Assembly: GCA_902386135.1 (NCBI GenBank)
Contig: CABMIB010000026.1
Coordinates: forward strand, 1-41,030
Direction: 5' to 3'
DNA length: 41,030 nucleotides
Origin: an uncultured archaeon
GTDB taxonomy: Archaea > Halobacteriota > Methanosarcinia > Methanosarcinales > Methanoperedenaceae
In this document: positions 14,564-22,886 of the stretch, piece by piece
Layout of the letters: each line of letters begins with the position of its first letter
Numbering within the stretch: the first letter of the stretch is position 1
Program-made: the position numbers and the translations under genes
Notes under the pieces: generated by a model
Databases searched by the model: none
What the model was told of the DNA's origin: nothing
Seen by the model: only the letters and a program-made list of their open reading frames with translations

Positions 14564-15667
14564 TTAAGTTTCCGTAATGACCTTAATACTATTTGCATAT
14601 TTGCCCGCCTCTCCTAAAGATATTTCGCGTGTTCCTCCCGTTCCAAGGAACGTGGTCACAGGTTCATCAGGCTGCATGGTACACCCGGTTTGAGGAATAT
14701 CCACAGCATGTCCGGTATTCATGTATTTAATTAACCTGTCTGAGAGCTTCCGATCTATAACGACTCTCCTGTCTGCGTACAGTATGGTCTTGGCTGCAAA
14801 ACAGCCGGCTTTTTTTGGTTTCGGAAGCCCGCCTTTAAATGACTCCACATGTGCTTTAAAAATATTCATCCCAGTTGACAGCTCCACAGTGTCGATACTC
14901 CCCTGGAAACGCGGATTGACCTCAATGGCGACTATCCCGTTTTCCGTCTGGATGAAATCTACGCCGTTTGTACCCGCAAGCCCGAATTCCAGAGCTATCT
15001 GCGTCGAATATCTTATCATTTCTTCACTAAATCCTGTAACGAAGGGTGTGATATTGCCGCAATAAGCAAAAGACAGTCTTGTAAGCCATGGAACCCCTAT
15101 CAACTGCTCATTCAGGGATACGACAACAGCCTCGTCTCCTGTACCTATTAAAGAAGCGCTGCACGGTACGCCTTCTACAAATTCCTGTGCTATGAGCTCG
15201 CCTGCGTCATCCCGTGCGCTAAAAAGAGCCAGTTCATCTTCATTCCTGGCGATAGCATTCCTCATGCCCCCGGAACCCGACCTTGGTTTTATCATCAGGG
15301 GAAATCCAAGTCCCGACGCTTTATCCAGTGGTTCGGTCTCAGGATGAGGTATATCCATCGACCTGAATTTCTTTGCTATCTTTAACTTGTCATTCACTTC
15401 TTCTATTACCGACAGCCTGTTATTCAGGATGTTTTTGAATTCCAGTTTTTCAAAGCCCGGTCCGAGTACCACAGCATCGACATCGCCAAAAGAACCGGCC
15501 AGCTCATATATTCCCGTTTCAGGGATATTTCCAAAAGAGCGCGCCTTATCCGCGCATTTAATCATGTCCGCATCGCTGAAATGGTCAAGGGCATAGACAG
15601 TGTATCCCGCTTTTTTTGCAGAGCATACAATACTGCGGCTGCTCTTGCAAATCACAAGGATTTTCAT
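14564..15667 (-). CDS. ATP-grasp carboxylate-amine ligase-like protein (COG2232 type)
   Basis: 367 residues. The N-terminal Rossmann-like part (MKILVICKSSRSIVCSAKKA) precedes an ATP-grasp core: FPLMIKPRSGSGGMRNAI (ATP lysine and flexible loop), LIAQEFVEGVPCSASLI, then GTNGVDFIQTENGIVAIEVNPRFQGSIDTVE, which carries the metal-binding Glu and Asn. Such enzymes form amide bonds through acyl phosphates; the COG2232 group is archaeal and its substrate is unassigned. Its start overlaps the stop of trm56 by 4 bp, so it belongs to this tight operon. Confidence 0.85.
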   Translation of the reverse strand: MKILVICKSSRSIVCSAKKAGYTVYALDHFSDADMIKCADKARSFGNIPETGIYELAGSFGDVDAVVLGPGFEKLEFKNILNNRLSVIEEVNDKLKIAKKFRSMDIPHPETEPLDKASGLGFPLMIKPRSGSGGMRNAIARNEDELALFSARDDAGELIAQEFVEGVPCSASLIGTGDEAVVVSLNEQLIGVPWLTRLSFAYCGNITPFVTGFSEEMIRYSTQIALEFGLAGTNGVDFIQTENGIVAIEVNPRFQGSIDTVELSTGMNIFKAHVESFKGGLPKPKKAGCFAAKTILYADRRVVIDRKLSDRLIKYMNTGHAVDIPQTGCTMQPDEPVTTFLGTGGTREISLGEAGKYANSIKVITET

Positions 15668-16197
15668 TTGCTCTTTACCTCTTTACCTTTCCTGCATGGG
15701 ATGATCTCGATCTCGCCGCCTGTAAACCGGGAGCTTAGAGGATCTTTGCCCGATGATGCATTAAGCCTATCAAGCACGATCGCAAGGGCTGCAACCTCGG
15801 AGTGCGGCTGGTTCCCCACAGCGACATTCCAGTCTGCAAGCTCATAGACCTCAGGCGGCACTTTTTCAGCCCCCACGACTATCATAAGGCTGCCTGTCGT
15901 GATCTCATCGACAGCATCCGGAAGATTGATCCCGTACATCGTGAGGTGCATCACTTTGCCTCCGGCTTCTTTCCATTTTTTGATCTCACTTTTCCAGCTC
16001 GTAATTCTCCTGACGTAGAAAGAGCCGCCCCACCTGTCTTTTACTTCGTCCAGGCTTTTTTCGATACCTGCGTCATCAGAATCAAGGAGCACCCCCTCAG
16101 CGCCCAGGGCGCGCGCTGTGAGCGCCACATGCGTGGTTATCCGCTGGTCCCTTTGAATTCTGTGCCCGAGTCTTAAAATTACTATTCTCATACTCAA
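15664..16197 (-). CDS. trm56: tRNA (cytidine(56)-2'-O)-methyltransferase
   Basis: 177 residues of the archaeal aTrm56 SPOUT family: MRIVILRLGHRIQRDQRITTHVALTARALGA at the N-terminus, a central YGINLPDAV, then VVGAEKVPPEVYELADWNVAVGNQPHSEVAALAIVLDRL, the knotted SAM-binding region. It methylates the ribose of C56 in the T-loop of archaeal tRNAs. It overlaps the neighbours at both ends by 4 bp, so translation is coupled. The first or third Met could be the start. Confidence 0.95.
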   Translation of the reverse strand: MSMRIVILRLGHRIQRDQRITTHVALTARALGAEGVLLDSDDAGIEKSLDEVKDRWGGSFYVRRITSWKSEIKKWKEAGGKVMHLTMYGINLPDAVDEITTGSLMIVVGAEKVPPEVYELADWNVAVGNQPHSEVAALAIVLDRLNASSGKDPLSSRFTGGEIEIIPCRKGKEVKSK

Positions 16198-17432
16198 ATG
16201 TAAACAGTTTCTCCGTTGGCAGGAGCAATCGAGTCCACGCCCAACTCTTCTTTTATCCAGCTCGCAAAGCCGCCCGCATTATCCCCGTGAACAGGGATAA
16301 CTGTTTGCGTTCCGTTATCGCAGGATTTTTTTACGACTTCTTTTAGCTGCGCATCCCCGCAGTGCGCCGAGAAATCGTAGAGCTCAAGCCTGCATTTGAG
16401 GTGGGTTATTTTGTTCCTGTCTTCTATATACCCGCTTTCCAGTGCTTTTCTCCCGTTCGTTCCTTCGACCTGGTAACCCGTGAAGTGGATCTTTGATCTC
16501 GGGTCGTCATATATCTCGCTGATATAATAGAGCACAGGACCACCGTTCAGCATCCCGGCGCTGGTCACGATCACAGAGGGTTCGCTGATAATATCCTTGC
16601 GCTGCTCATGCTCTACGATATTTAAGCTTGTGAATGCCTTTCCAAGTTTGTTTATGTCCTTCACATGTTCAGGCGATCTTTTTATCAGGTTGAATACATC
16701 GACTCCCATGCCATCGACATAAGCATGAATCCCGTGCTTTCTCAGGATGAGCATTATTTCCTGCGTTCTCCCTATACTGAAAGCTGCGATCACGGCTTTC
16801 CCGCCGATGTCAAGGGTATCTCTTACCGATCCGATGAACCGCTCTTCCAGTTCCTTCCTGGGTGTGTGGTTCTTTCCAAAATACGTGCTCTCTATCAGCA
16901 GTATATCGTTTTCCGGATAATCCATATCAGCGCCTTTCTGGAGTTCGGTCTCGATGGTGTTTAAGTCCCCGGTATAGAACAGGCTCTGGTTGCCTTTTAC
17001 AAGGTGTACCGAAGATGAGCCGGGAATATGACCTGCATCATACAGGCATGCCTGGTAGCCATGTGTCTCGAACTCCTGCCTGTATTTTACTGCTCTTGCG
17101 CGCCTCTCGAACTCTTGTATCTCTTCGTTGTAGTAAGGTATGTTATGACCTCTATTCTCGCTTATCTTGAGGGTATCCCTTGCCAGCAGTCCTGACAGCT
17201 TTGATGTCGTGCCCGTACAGTATATCTCCGGCTCAAGGTCCATGAGATTGGGCGCAAGCCCGCAATGGTCAAGGTGCCCGTGCGAGATTATCAGGGTTTT
17301 CGGACGCATGCCGTTCAAAGGATAGGTTGGCGGGTCTGTTGGTTTGATGCCGTAGTCAAGAAGCAGTTCCTCATTGACAAGTATTGCGGACCTTCCGACT
17401 TCGCCTGCTCCTCCTAAAAATCGTATGTTAAT
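16194..17432 (-). CDS. aCPSF2-like MBL/beta-CASP ribonuclease with apparent AUU start
   Basis: 412 residues if begun at ATT 17432-17430. The reading frame holds N-terminal family sequence NIRFLGGAGEVGRSAILV and LLLDYGIKPTDPPTYPL, followed by the metal site SHGHLDH (about 50-56), AGHIPGSSS, YTGDLN and beta-CASP motifs SIGRTQEIM and HFTGYQVEGT. This is the KH-less aCPSF2 layout; relatives are RNA endo/5'-3' exonucleases. Between an in-frame TGA at 17444 and the TTG at 17318 there is no ATG, GTG or TTG. GAGGCGA lies 4 bases upstream of the ATT, at a normal distance. The TTG at 17318 would delete the first strands of the fold. Confidence 0.82.
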   Translation of the reverse strand: MNIRFLGGAGEVGRSAILVNEELLLDYGIKPTDPPTYPLNGMRPKTLIISHGHLDHCGLAPNLMDLEPEIYCTGTTSKLSGLLARDTLKISENRGHNIPYYNEEIQEFERRARAVKYRQEFETHGYQACLYDAGHIPGSSSVHLVKGNQSLFYTGDLNTIETELQKGADMDYPENDILLIESTYFGKNHTPRKELEERFIGSVRDTLDIGGKAVIAAFSIGRTQEIMLILRKHGIHAYVDGMGVDVFNLIKRSPEHVKDINKLGKAFTSLNIVEHEQRKDIISEPSVIVTSAGMLNGGPVLYYISEIYDDPRSKIHFTGYQVEGTNGRKALESGYIEDRNKITHLKCRLELYDFSAHCGDAQLKEVVKKSCDNGTQTVIPVHGDNAGGFASWIKEELGVDSIAPANGETVYI

Positions 17433-17470
17433 GTTATCGCCTCAGCTTGTTGTAGTTTATAGCATAAAGA

Positions 17471-17546
17471 TAAAACAACGAACTAATACGAACTCTTTGC
17501 GAACTCAGGTTGAGTTCGACGTTAGTCCGTTCCAAACCCGTTGTTT
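17471..17546. repeat. Inverted array of ACGAACT-type units
   Basis: The left arm has ACGAACT at 17478, ACGAACTC at 17488 and GCGAACTC at 17499. The right arm has GAGTTCG (17512-17518), AGTCCGTT (17524-17531) and CCCGTTGTTT (17537-17546), the complements in inverted order around loop AGGTT. The outer arms AAAACAACG and CGTTGTTT also pair. It matches the architecture of the element at 2154-2234. It lies upstream of the aCPSF2-like gene, whose TATA-like GCTATAAAC is near 17457. Confidence 0.65.
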
Positions 17547-17614
17547 ATTTAATTATAAATTGTTATGATTCAATATAAACCCTTATGGCTAATGCTGCTG
17601 GAAATCCGGGCCAA

Positions 17615-18760
17615 TTAAATCTCAAGCTTCTCAAGCCGCCGTGCAGCCTCCATTAAAGTCTCATCCTTCTTCGAGAACGTGAACCGAAGCTTATGTCTTC
17701 CTGCTTCGCTCTTATAAAAGCTGCTCCCCGGCACAGCCGCAACTCCGACCTTGCTTACCATGTATCTTGCAAAAGCCATGTCGTCCATACCTGTGCCCTC
17801 AGGTATATCCGCCAGTATGTAATACGCGCCCTCTGGCATACGACATTTAAAGCCTGCTTTTATTAAAGCCTTATAGAGCAGCTTTCTCTTCCCGTCGTAC
17901 ATCCGCGCAAGCTCTTTATAATACGAATCTGGGAATCCCATGGCCGTTACGCATGCGTGCTGGAGCGGTGCGGGGGCACCCACAGTGAGGAAATCATGCA
18001 CCTTCCGTATCGCTGAGGTCAGGTTCTTACCTGCAAGCGCGTAGCCTATCCTCCATCCCGTAACGCTGTAGGTCTTTGAAAATCCGCTTATGGTTATTGT
18101 CCTGTCCTTCATCCCATCCAGCGACCCGATGCTGATATGCTTTTTATTATCGTACAGGATGTATTCGTATATCTCATCGGTCACAGCAATAACATCGTAG
18201 TCCACGCATAGTTCCGTGATCAGTTTTAGCTCATTTGCAGTGAACACTTTCCCGCATGGGTTGTTTGGCGTGTTGAGGATAAGGGCGCGTGTATTCTTAT
18301 TAAAAGCAGAAACAAGAGCCTCTTCATCTATGCTGTTATCATCATTTAAAGGCACGAACCGCGGCACTGCCCCTGAAACTGCTGAATCGGGGCCGTAGTT
18401 CTCGTAAAACGGCTCAAATACAACGACATCATCCCCCTCGTTTATTAAAGCGAGCATGGAAGCCATCATGGCTTCGGTCGAGCCGCAGGTTACCGTAATC
18501 TCTGTTTCGGGGTCGGCTTCGATATGATTATATTCGCGGGCTTTTCGTGATATCTCTTCCCGCAGATCTTTCGCGCCCCAGGTAATGGAATACTGGTTGT
18601 AATCCTCCAGGATCGCCGAAGCCGCTGCGCGCTTTAGCTCTTCCGGCGCCGGGAAATCAGGGAATCCCTGCGCCAGGTTGATCGCACCGTGTTTTAATGA
18701 GAGACGCGTCATGTCGCGGATGACCGACTCCACAAAATGGTCTACTCTGCGGGACAACAT
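17615..18760 (-). CDS. Class I/II PLP-dependent aminotransferase
   Basis: 381 residues. Fold type I landmarks are in place: INLAQGFPDFPAP, GSTEAMMAS, NTPNNPCGKVF (Asn167), VTDEIYEY (Asp195, Tyr198), the Schiff-base Lys229 in SGFSKTYSVTGWRIGY, and a C-terminal LRFTFSKKDE with the carboxylate-binding Arg. The LAQGFPDFPAP start resembles the kynurenine aminotransferase-like group, broad for aromatic or methionine-related keto acids. The true substrate cannot be read. It is monocistronic, with the ACGAACT array downstream of its stop and a palindromic repeat upstream. Confidence 0.92.
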   Translation of the reverse strand: MLSRRVDHFVESVIRDMTRLSLKHGAINLAQGFPDFPAPEELKRAAASAILEDYNQYSITWGAKDLREEISRKAREYNHIEADPETEITVTCGSTEAMMASMLALINEGDDVVVFEPFYENYGPDSAVSGAVPRFVPLNDDNSIDEEALVSAFNKNTRALILNTPNNPCGKVFTANELKLITELCVDYDVIAVTDEIYEYILYDNKKHISIGSLDGMKDRTITISGFSKTYSVTGWRIGYALAGKNLTSAIRKVHDFLTVGAPAPLQHACVTAMGFPDSYYKELARMYDGKRKLLYKALIKAGFKCRMPEGAYYILADIPEGTGMDDMAFARYMVSKVGVAAVPGSSFYKSEAGRHKLRFTFSKKDETLMEAARRLEKLEI

Positions 18761-18936
18761 ATGCCTCCTGAAAGGTATGATAGATATTTAAATTTCGCGT
18801 ATCCACTATGATTTTTCTAACAGGAGGAAATCCGGTCAAAGTCACCGACTGCAGATTATAGTCATCCGTAAAATTTAACATAATTAATGTAAAAAATTTT
18901 CTGAGATTTATTAAAATGAGCCAAAGCAAGATAATC

Positions 18937-19000
18937 AACCACAGAGTGCACAGAGGACACAGAGCAAAAACCAACTCTCTGTGTTCTCTGTGGTTTATAG
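18937..19000. repeat. CACAGAG-type palindromic repeat
   Basis: The left arm 18937-18964 is three 9-mers, ACCACAGAG, TGCACAGAG and GACACAGAG. After a loop, CTCTCTGTGTT and CTCTGTGGT (18975-18993) form the inverted arm. It shares the three-unit, 9-bp-period plan of the element at 7701-7770 (CACAGAG against CGCAAAG). No gene is seen in 18761-19066; the open frame crossing it is repeat-derived. Confidence 0.68.
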
Positions 19001-19066
19001 ACTATTATCGAATGTTATACAAGAGCCGATAAAATCCCAAAAGGTATCTGCGTAAATGCTTCTCTC

Positions 19067-19579
19067 TCAGTGACCTCCTTCACCCATTTTGACTTCCTGC
19101 ATAATAGGTGCAGCTTCACGCTTTTGTTCGCTTCCTGGCCTGGTATGTATCTTTTTCACTTTAACGGCGATATCTTTTCCCAGACGTTTGCATTCTTCAA
19201 GATCTTTATCAGTAGGTTGATATTGAATACGCAATACCGGATCTATCACTTCCATGCCGAGCTTTCGCATTTTTTCTGCGATCATTACAGGTGCCTCACC
19301 ACTCCAACCATAGGAACCGAAAGCTGCTCCTAATTTAGCTTTTATCTTTGCTTTTTCAAGGCTTTCAATGAATTTCTCCATTGGAGGCAGCATTCTATAG
19401 TAAAATGTGGAAGATCCTATTGCAATTGCGTCTGCATCTTCCAATTCTTCTATCCTTGCCTCATTGAAATTCATGGCTATTGCTTCAACATTTCTTGATT
19501 GAATCCCTGCTACAATGGCATCAGCCATCAATTTTGTGTTTCCAGACGTGCTCAGATATACGACTACTACTTTTGGCAT
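19067..19579 (-). CDS. Flavodoxin-domain protein
   Basis: 170 residues. The FMN phosphate loop is STSGNTKLMADAI (about 10-22), followed by IAIGSSTFYYRMLPPMEKFIESL and GAAFGSYGWSGEAPVMIAEKM, the FMN-isoalloxazine loops in the style of the FprA C-terminal domain. No diiron domain is fused, so it is a free-standing electron carrier or a partner of a separate oxidase. The C-terminal tail is charged and probably flexible. A GGGGAGAG site precedes the ATG. Single gene. Confidence 0.9.
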   Translation of the reverse strand: MPKVVVVYLSTSGNTKLMADAIVAGIQSRNVEAIAMNFNEARIEELEDADAIAIGSSTFYYRMLPPMEKFIESLEKAKIKAKLGAAFGSYGWSGEAPVMIAEKMRKLGMEVIDPVLRIQYQPTDKDLEECKRLGKDIAVKVKKIHTRPGSEQKREAAPIMQEVKMGEGGH

Positions 19580-19787
19580 ATTTCTCTCCCCGTGTTATTA
19601 AATGAGTGATTTTTTAGCTCTCACTCACATATTAATGTTATATGTTATATCGGTAAAAGCTTTCGCTCAATGAAGGCTATGGAAACAGGTTTTTCAGAAA
19701 GTCTTCTTTTAGTTTGAATTTATACCGGTTCGCTTGATTTCTGCAGCATCTCTTCAGGCGCATGGCTCAATTTAAAATACGGTAGCG

Positions 19788-20510
19788 TTATTTTGTCCCT
19801 ATTATCGTAACTAATCCGTTTTCAACGCCCATAAATTCTATTTTAAATCCTGCATCTTCAAAATAGTCCTCTATTACATTGCGTGGAATTACCAATTTTT
19901 TATATGAGCTTATTTTTTGGATCCATCTCCCGTTCTCCTTTTCGTAAATTATATCAAAAACTTTTACATAAGTATAATGATATTCCAAAAAGCAAGTAAA
20001 GATCCTATTATCATCACTTCTAACAGGAATAAATCTCTGTTCTTCCTTGAGTTCAAGTGTCGAATCCCTGAACGTTAAAATCAGTTTCCCGGATTTTAAA
20101 AGTATTTTATAGTTATTTTTAATTAATTCCTGAATAGACTCCAGACTATCAAGGTGGGTGATAGTATCTCCCATGCAGACTATTAATTCAGGTTTGCAGT
20201 TAGAGTAAACATCAAAATCTAAAATATTGTCTTCTATTGCTTCGATACTTAAGCCGTTACTTTTACTTTTTAATTCATCCAGTAGTTTTTTACTAAAATC
20301 AATTGCTTTAACCTTAAATCCGATTTTTGCCAGCGGAATTGATTGAAAGCCGCAACCTGCCCCCAGATCAATAGCGGTTTTCGATAAAACCGGTTTGATA
20401 TTATGGCACTCGAAAAACCGCTGGTTTTCGTTCAGTTTAGCATTAAAATCACCGAACATCCAGGAGTAATAGTTCGCCAGGTGATTCTCATAATGTTCTT
20501 TTATGTCCAT
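19788..20510 (-). CDS. Class I SAM-dependent methyltransferase
   Basis: 240 residues. Motif I is TAIDLGAGCGFQSIPLA (about 46-62), motif II VKAIDFSKKLLDELK, and motif IV LIVCMGDTITHLDSLE with post-motif LLKSGKLILTFRD. The substrate is unknown. Codons are rich in A/T compared with the RNA polymerase genes, which hints at horizontal transfer. The upstream methyltransferase gene ends 9 bp away, so the two probably form one transcript. Confidence 0.85.
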   Translation of the reverse strand: MDIKEHYENHLANYYSWMFGDFNAKLNENQRFFECHNIKPVLSKTAIDLGAGCGFQSIPLAKIGFKVKAIDFSKKLLDELKSKSNGLSIEAIEDNILDFDVYSNCKPELIVCMGDTITHLDSLESIQELIKNNYKILLKSGKLILTFRDSTLELKEEQRFIPVRSDDNRIFTCFLEYHYTYVKVFDIIYEKENGRWIQKISSYKKLVIPRNVIEDYFEDAGFKIEFMGVENGLVTIIGTK

Positions 20511-20519
20511 TGCTTCCTC

Positions 20520-21179
20520 CTATCTTTGCCCTGTATGCTCCGCTATGAGTATCCATGAAATGTGATGATGCGTCTCTCCTTGAGCTCTGGGTTCATCATA
20601 CCTGTGCTCATAAAGTTCCTTAATAGAGAGAAATCGGAAATCCTCTTCCAGCTCTTCTCTCGTGCAGAAATGAAGATACTTATTATTTATAAACGAACGG
20701 GGTTCATCCGGGCAGGGCTCTCCTTTACCATATTCTTCCGGGTCGTTCGTTGAGAGATTATTCAGGAATAATAAACCTTCAGGTTTAAGGAGATTGGCGA
20801 TTTTTTCCCTGAGTTCTTCTCTCTGCCTTCCCTGTAGTATCTGGTACTGGTTAGAAGCGAACACAACGTCATATTTACATTGATCGAGATCCATAAAACT
20901 ACAACACTTAAATTCAATCGCCTTTGTGTATGGCTCAGCTATTGAATTTTTTAAAATTTCTATGGCCTTTTGAGATGTATCTATTCCGAAAATGCAGCAA
21001 TTGAGGTGTTTCGCCAAATATAAACAATCCCGACCATAACCACAACCGATATCTATTATATTTAGAAACTTTTTGTTTAACCGATGATTTTGGAGGTATT
21101 TTACCGTAATGACTGCCAGTTCACTCGGTCCATCTCCCCAGATGCGTGAAGAGTTTTCATATTCCTTATCCCAAAACAA
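20520..21179 (-). CDS. Class I SAM-dependent methyltransferase (TehB-like layout)
   Basis: 219 residues. It starts MFWDKEYENSSRIWGDGPSE, a form common in small-molecule methyltransferases. Motif I is IIDIGCGYGRDCLYLAKHL, then CIFGIDTSQKAIEILK, DVVFASNQYQILQG and LLKPEGLLFLNNLS. The C-terminus has RAQGETHHHISWILIAEH. Substrate unknown. It is A/T-rich in codons like its neighbour. It lies just beyond the rps7 terminator, so it is not part of the ribosomal operon. Confidence 0.85.
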   Translation of the reverse strand: MFWDKEYENSSRIWGDGPSELAVITVKYLQNHRLNKKFLNIIDIGCGYGRDCLYLAKHLNCCIFGIDTSQKAIEILKNSIAEPYTKAIEFKCCSFMDLDQCKYDVVFASNQYQILQGRQREELREKIANLLKPEGLLFLNNLSTNDPEEYGKGEPCPDEPRSFINNKYLHFCTREELEEDFRFLSIKELYEHRYDEPRAQGETHHHISWILIAEHTGQR

Positions 21180-21244
21180 GATTACACCTTTATTGCGGAA
21201 GGCCGATGTATTAAATATGGCTCAGCCGCAGCTAATATTTACAT

Positions 21245-21280
21245 AAAAAATAATAAAACATCGCCTTTTCAAAAAGGCGA
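21245..21280 (-). terminator. Hairpin terminator after rps7
   Basis: On the minus strand CGCCTTTT-TG-AAAAGGCG (21279-21262) forms an 8-bp stem just downstream of the rps7 stop and is followed by ATGTTTTATTATTTTTTATG. It marks the end of the RNA polymerase/ribosomal operon. Confidence 0.75.
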
Positions 21281-21285
21281 AGTAT

Positions 21286-21846
21286 TTACCTCGCCGCTTT
21301 CGCAACCCGCTCGATGTTATCCTTCTTGCCCATGGCAAAACCTTTAACATCATAGTTGGCTGCTGCGATTATCTCATCTGCAAGCGCATCGACGTATGCT
21401 TTCCTTGTGCCGAATGATGCCTGCTGTGCACCCTGAGCGATTAATCTCAGCGCAGTATCCACGCGGCGCTGCGGTGCGGTATCAACGGATTTCGGGACAG
21501 CGATGCCGCCGTATTGCAGCCTGACGGTCTCTTCTCTTGGTCCTGCGTTTGAAACAGCATTGACAAGCACCTGCAGCGGGTTCTGCCCTGTCTTTTTATT
21601 GATGATCTCAAAGGCGTCCTGTACCATCCGGATTGCGGTGATCTTCTGACCGGTATTGTTCTCTTCGCGTATTATCTTGTTGATAAGCCGCTCGACGATG
21701 TTCAGGCTCGATTTGCTGAACTGCTGTTTTGCGTTCTTTCCGCCGCTGTGCGGTATGGTTACAGGCGAAAGATTGACATAGCCTTTGATGCTCGGGTCTT
21801 TGACCTCAACCTCGGTAAAATCCCATTTTCCAAACAATTTATGCAT
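21286..21846 (-). CDS. rps7: Ribosomal protein S7 (uS7)
   Basis: 186 residues. It starts [20 protein letters not shown], then [65 protein letters not shown], and a C-terminal [17 protein letters not shown]. These match archaeal S7, which binds the 3' domain of 16S rRNA near the exit site. It follows rps12 with a 1-bp gap and its own GGTGA. In many archaea EF-2 and EF-1 alpha come next; here a terminator does. Confidence 0.97.
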   Translation of the reverse strand: MHKLFGKWDFTEVEVKDPSIKGYVNLSPVTIPHSGGKNAKQQFSKSSLNIVERLINKIIREENNTGQKITAIRMVQDAFEIINKKTGQNPLQVLVNAVSNAGPREETVRLQYGGIAVPKSVDTAPQRRVDTALRLIAQGAQQASFGTRKAYVDALADEIIAAANYDVKGFAMGKKDNIERVAKAAR

Positions 21847-21847
21847 A

Positions 21848-22276
21848 TTATCTCACCGGTTTTTCCTTCTTGCCGAGAACCAGTTGTCTTAGGTCCACGT
21901 TATTGACGGCCACTACCTTCCAGCGTACACCGGGTATATCTCCCATTGCGCCGCCCATCCTTCCGCCTATCCTTTCCACGACAACCTCATCATGTTCGTC
22001 AATATAGTTGATAGCACCGTCACCGGGGCAGAAAGCGGATATCTGTTTTCCATTTTTGATAAGCTGAAGCCGTATGCATTTGCGGATAGCTGAGTTTGGC
22101 TGCTTGGCCTCGACCCCGACCTTCTCAAGCGCAATGCCGCGGGCCATAGGTGCCCCTCCAAGCGGGTCTGCCTTTACATCAAGATTAAGTGCGCGTCTGC
22201 TATAATTCCTGTCGCTCCATCTGAATTTCTTATGTTCGCTCTTTAGTTTGCGAGCGGCGTATATTCCTTTTCCCAT
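21848..22276 (-). CDS. rps12: Ribosomal protein S12 (uS12)
   Basis: 142 residues. The archaeal N-terminus [20 protein letters not shown] is followed by the decoding-centre region [25 protein letters not shown] and the universal loops [25 protein letters not shown]. Together these are diagnostic. It is part of the 30S A-site. Its leader contains the tandem repeat with two hairpin pairs (22314-22475). GGAGGAAC lies 4 bases before the ATG. Confidence 0.97.
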   Translation of the reverse strand: MGKGIYAARKLKSEHKKFRWSDRNYSRRALNLDVKADPLGGAPMARGIALEKVGVEAKQPNSAIRKCIRLQLIKNGKQISAFCPGDGAINYIDEHDEVVVERIGGRMGGAMGDIPGVRWKVVAVNNVDLRQLVLGKKEKPVR

Positions 22277-22313
22277 GAAGTTATGTTCCTCCGGTGTATA
22301 TAATTTTCATTTT

Positions 22314-22475
22314 AGTCGATTGCGTATCCACATATTGCGTGAAGCAATACGTGCCTGTGTCTTCAAAGGGTCAACCCTTGACAACTGTCACGCCAGTTGA
22401 TTGCGTATCCACATATGCCTGCAGGCATACGTGTCTGAGTCCTCAAGGGGCTCAACCCTTGATAATCACATCATC
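22314..22475 (-). repeat. Tandem 81-bp repeat with conserved hairpins in the nusA-rps12 spacer
   Basis: Two head-to-tail imperfect copies, 22314-22394 and 22395-22475, offset by exactly 81 bp. The copy nearer nusA includes the last NusA codons and stop. In the sense RNA each copy has CAAGGG pairing with CCCTTG around a short loop, then a stem CACGUAU / AUAUGUG with a G-U wobble. The inner three pairs are UGC/GCA in one copy and GCC/GGC in the other. The sequence change keeps pairing, which points to a selected RNA structure. A related palindrome lies between 23S and 5S at 40712-40728. Confidence 0.75.
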
Positions 22476-22886
22476 TATATTATGGTGCCTCAAGGAGAGC
22501 TTTTTTACCTTTTCGATATTTTTGCCGTCTCTCCCGATGGCAAGCCCCTTCTCCTTAGTAAGTACCTCTACATAAGCTATGCGCTTGTCGTCCTTAACAG
22601 TAATATTAACATTCTTTATTGAGACAGGGTGAAAAGCATTTTTCACGAACTCAACAGGATCCTCCGAGTGCTCGATCACCTCGACATGCCTGCCAACAGC
22701 TTTCTTGACGCGGTTGATGCGGTCCCCGCCTTTTCCGATAGCCAGCCCCATGTCCCCGCTTTTTACTACGAATACAAGCCTGTTGTTCTCGGCATCCTCA
22801 AAGCAATCCCTTGCTCTTGCCCCTGTCAGGCTCTCAAATAACGCAATATATCTTATCCCGTCCGTACTTAATTTGACTTCACTCAT
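22452..22886 (-). CDS. nusA: NusA-like KH-domain protein
   Basis: 144 residues with two KH domains: VFVVKSGDMGLAIGKGGDRINRVKKAVG and VEVLTKEKGLAIGRDGKNIEKVKKL, each with the GxxG-type loop. It lacks the RNA polymerase-binding N-terminal domain of bacterial NusA, as usual in archaea. It binds RNA and may link transcription to ribosome assembly. It overlaps L30e by 8 bp. The stop lies in the first copy (in transcript order) of the 81-bp tandem repeat. Confidence 0.95.
   Translation of the reverse strand: MSEVKLSTDGIRYIALFESLTGARARDCFEDAENNRLVFVVKSGDMGLAIGKGGDRINRVKKAVGRHVEVIEHSEDPVEFVKNAFHPVSIKNVNITVKDDKRIAYVEVLTKEKGLAIGRDGKNIEKVKKLSLRHHNIDDVIIKG

Noticed and set aside
18657-18974. Minus-strand frame upstream of the aminotransferase
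   Set aside because: It runs through the CACAGAG palindrome and then out of frame into the aminotransferase start.
22314-22475. CRISPR array
   Set aside because: Only two copies of an 81-bp unit, in tandem without unique spacers, overlapping the nusA stop. Not CRISPR.
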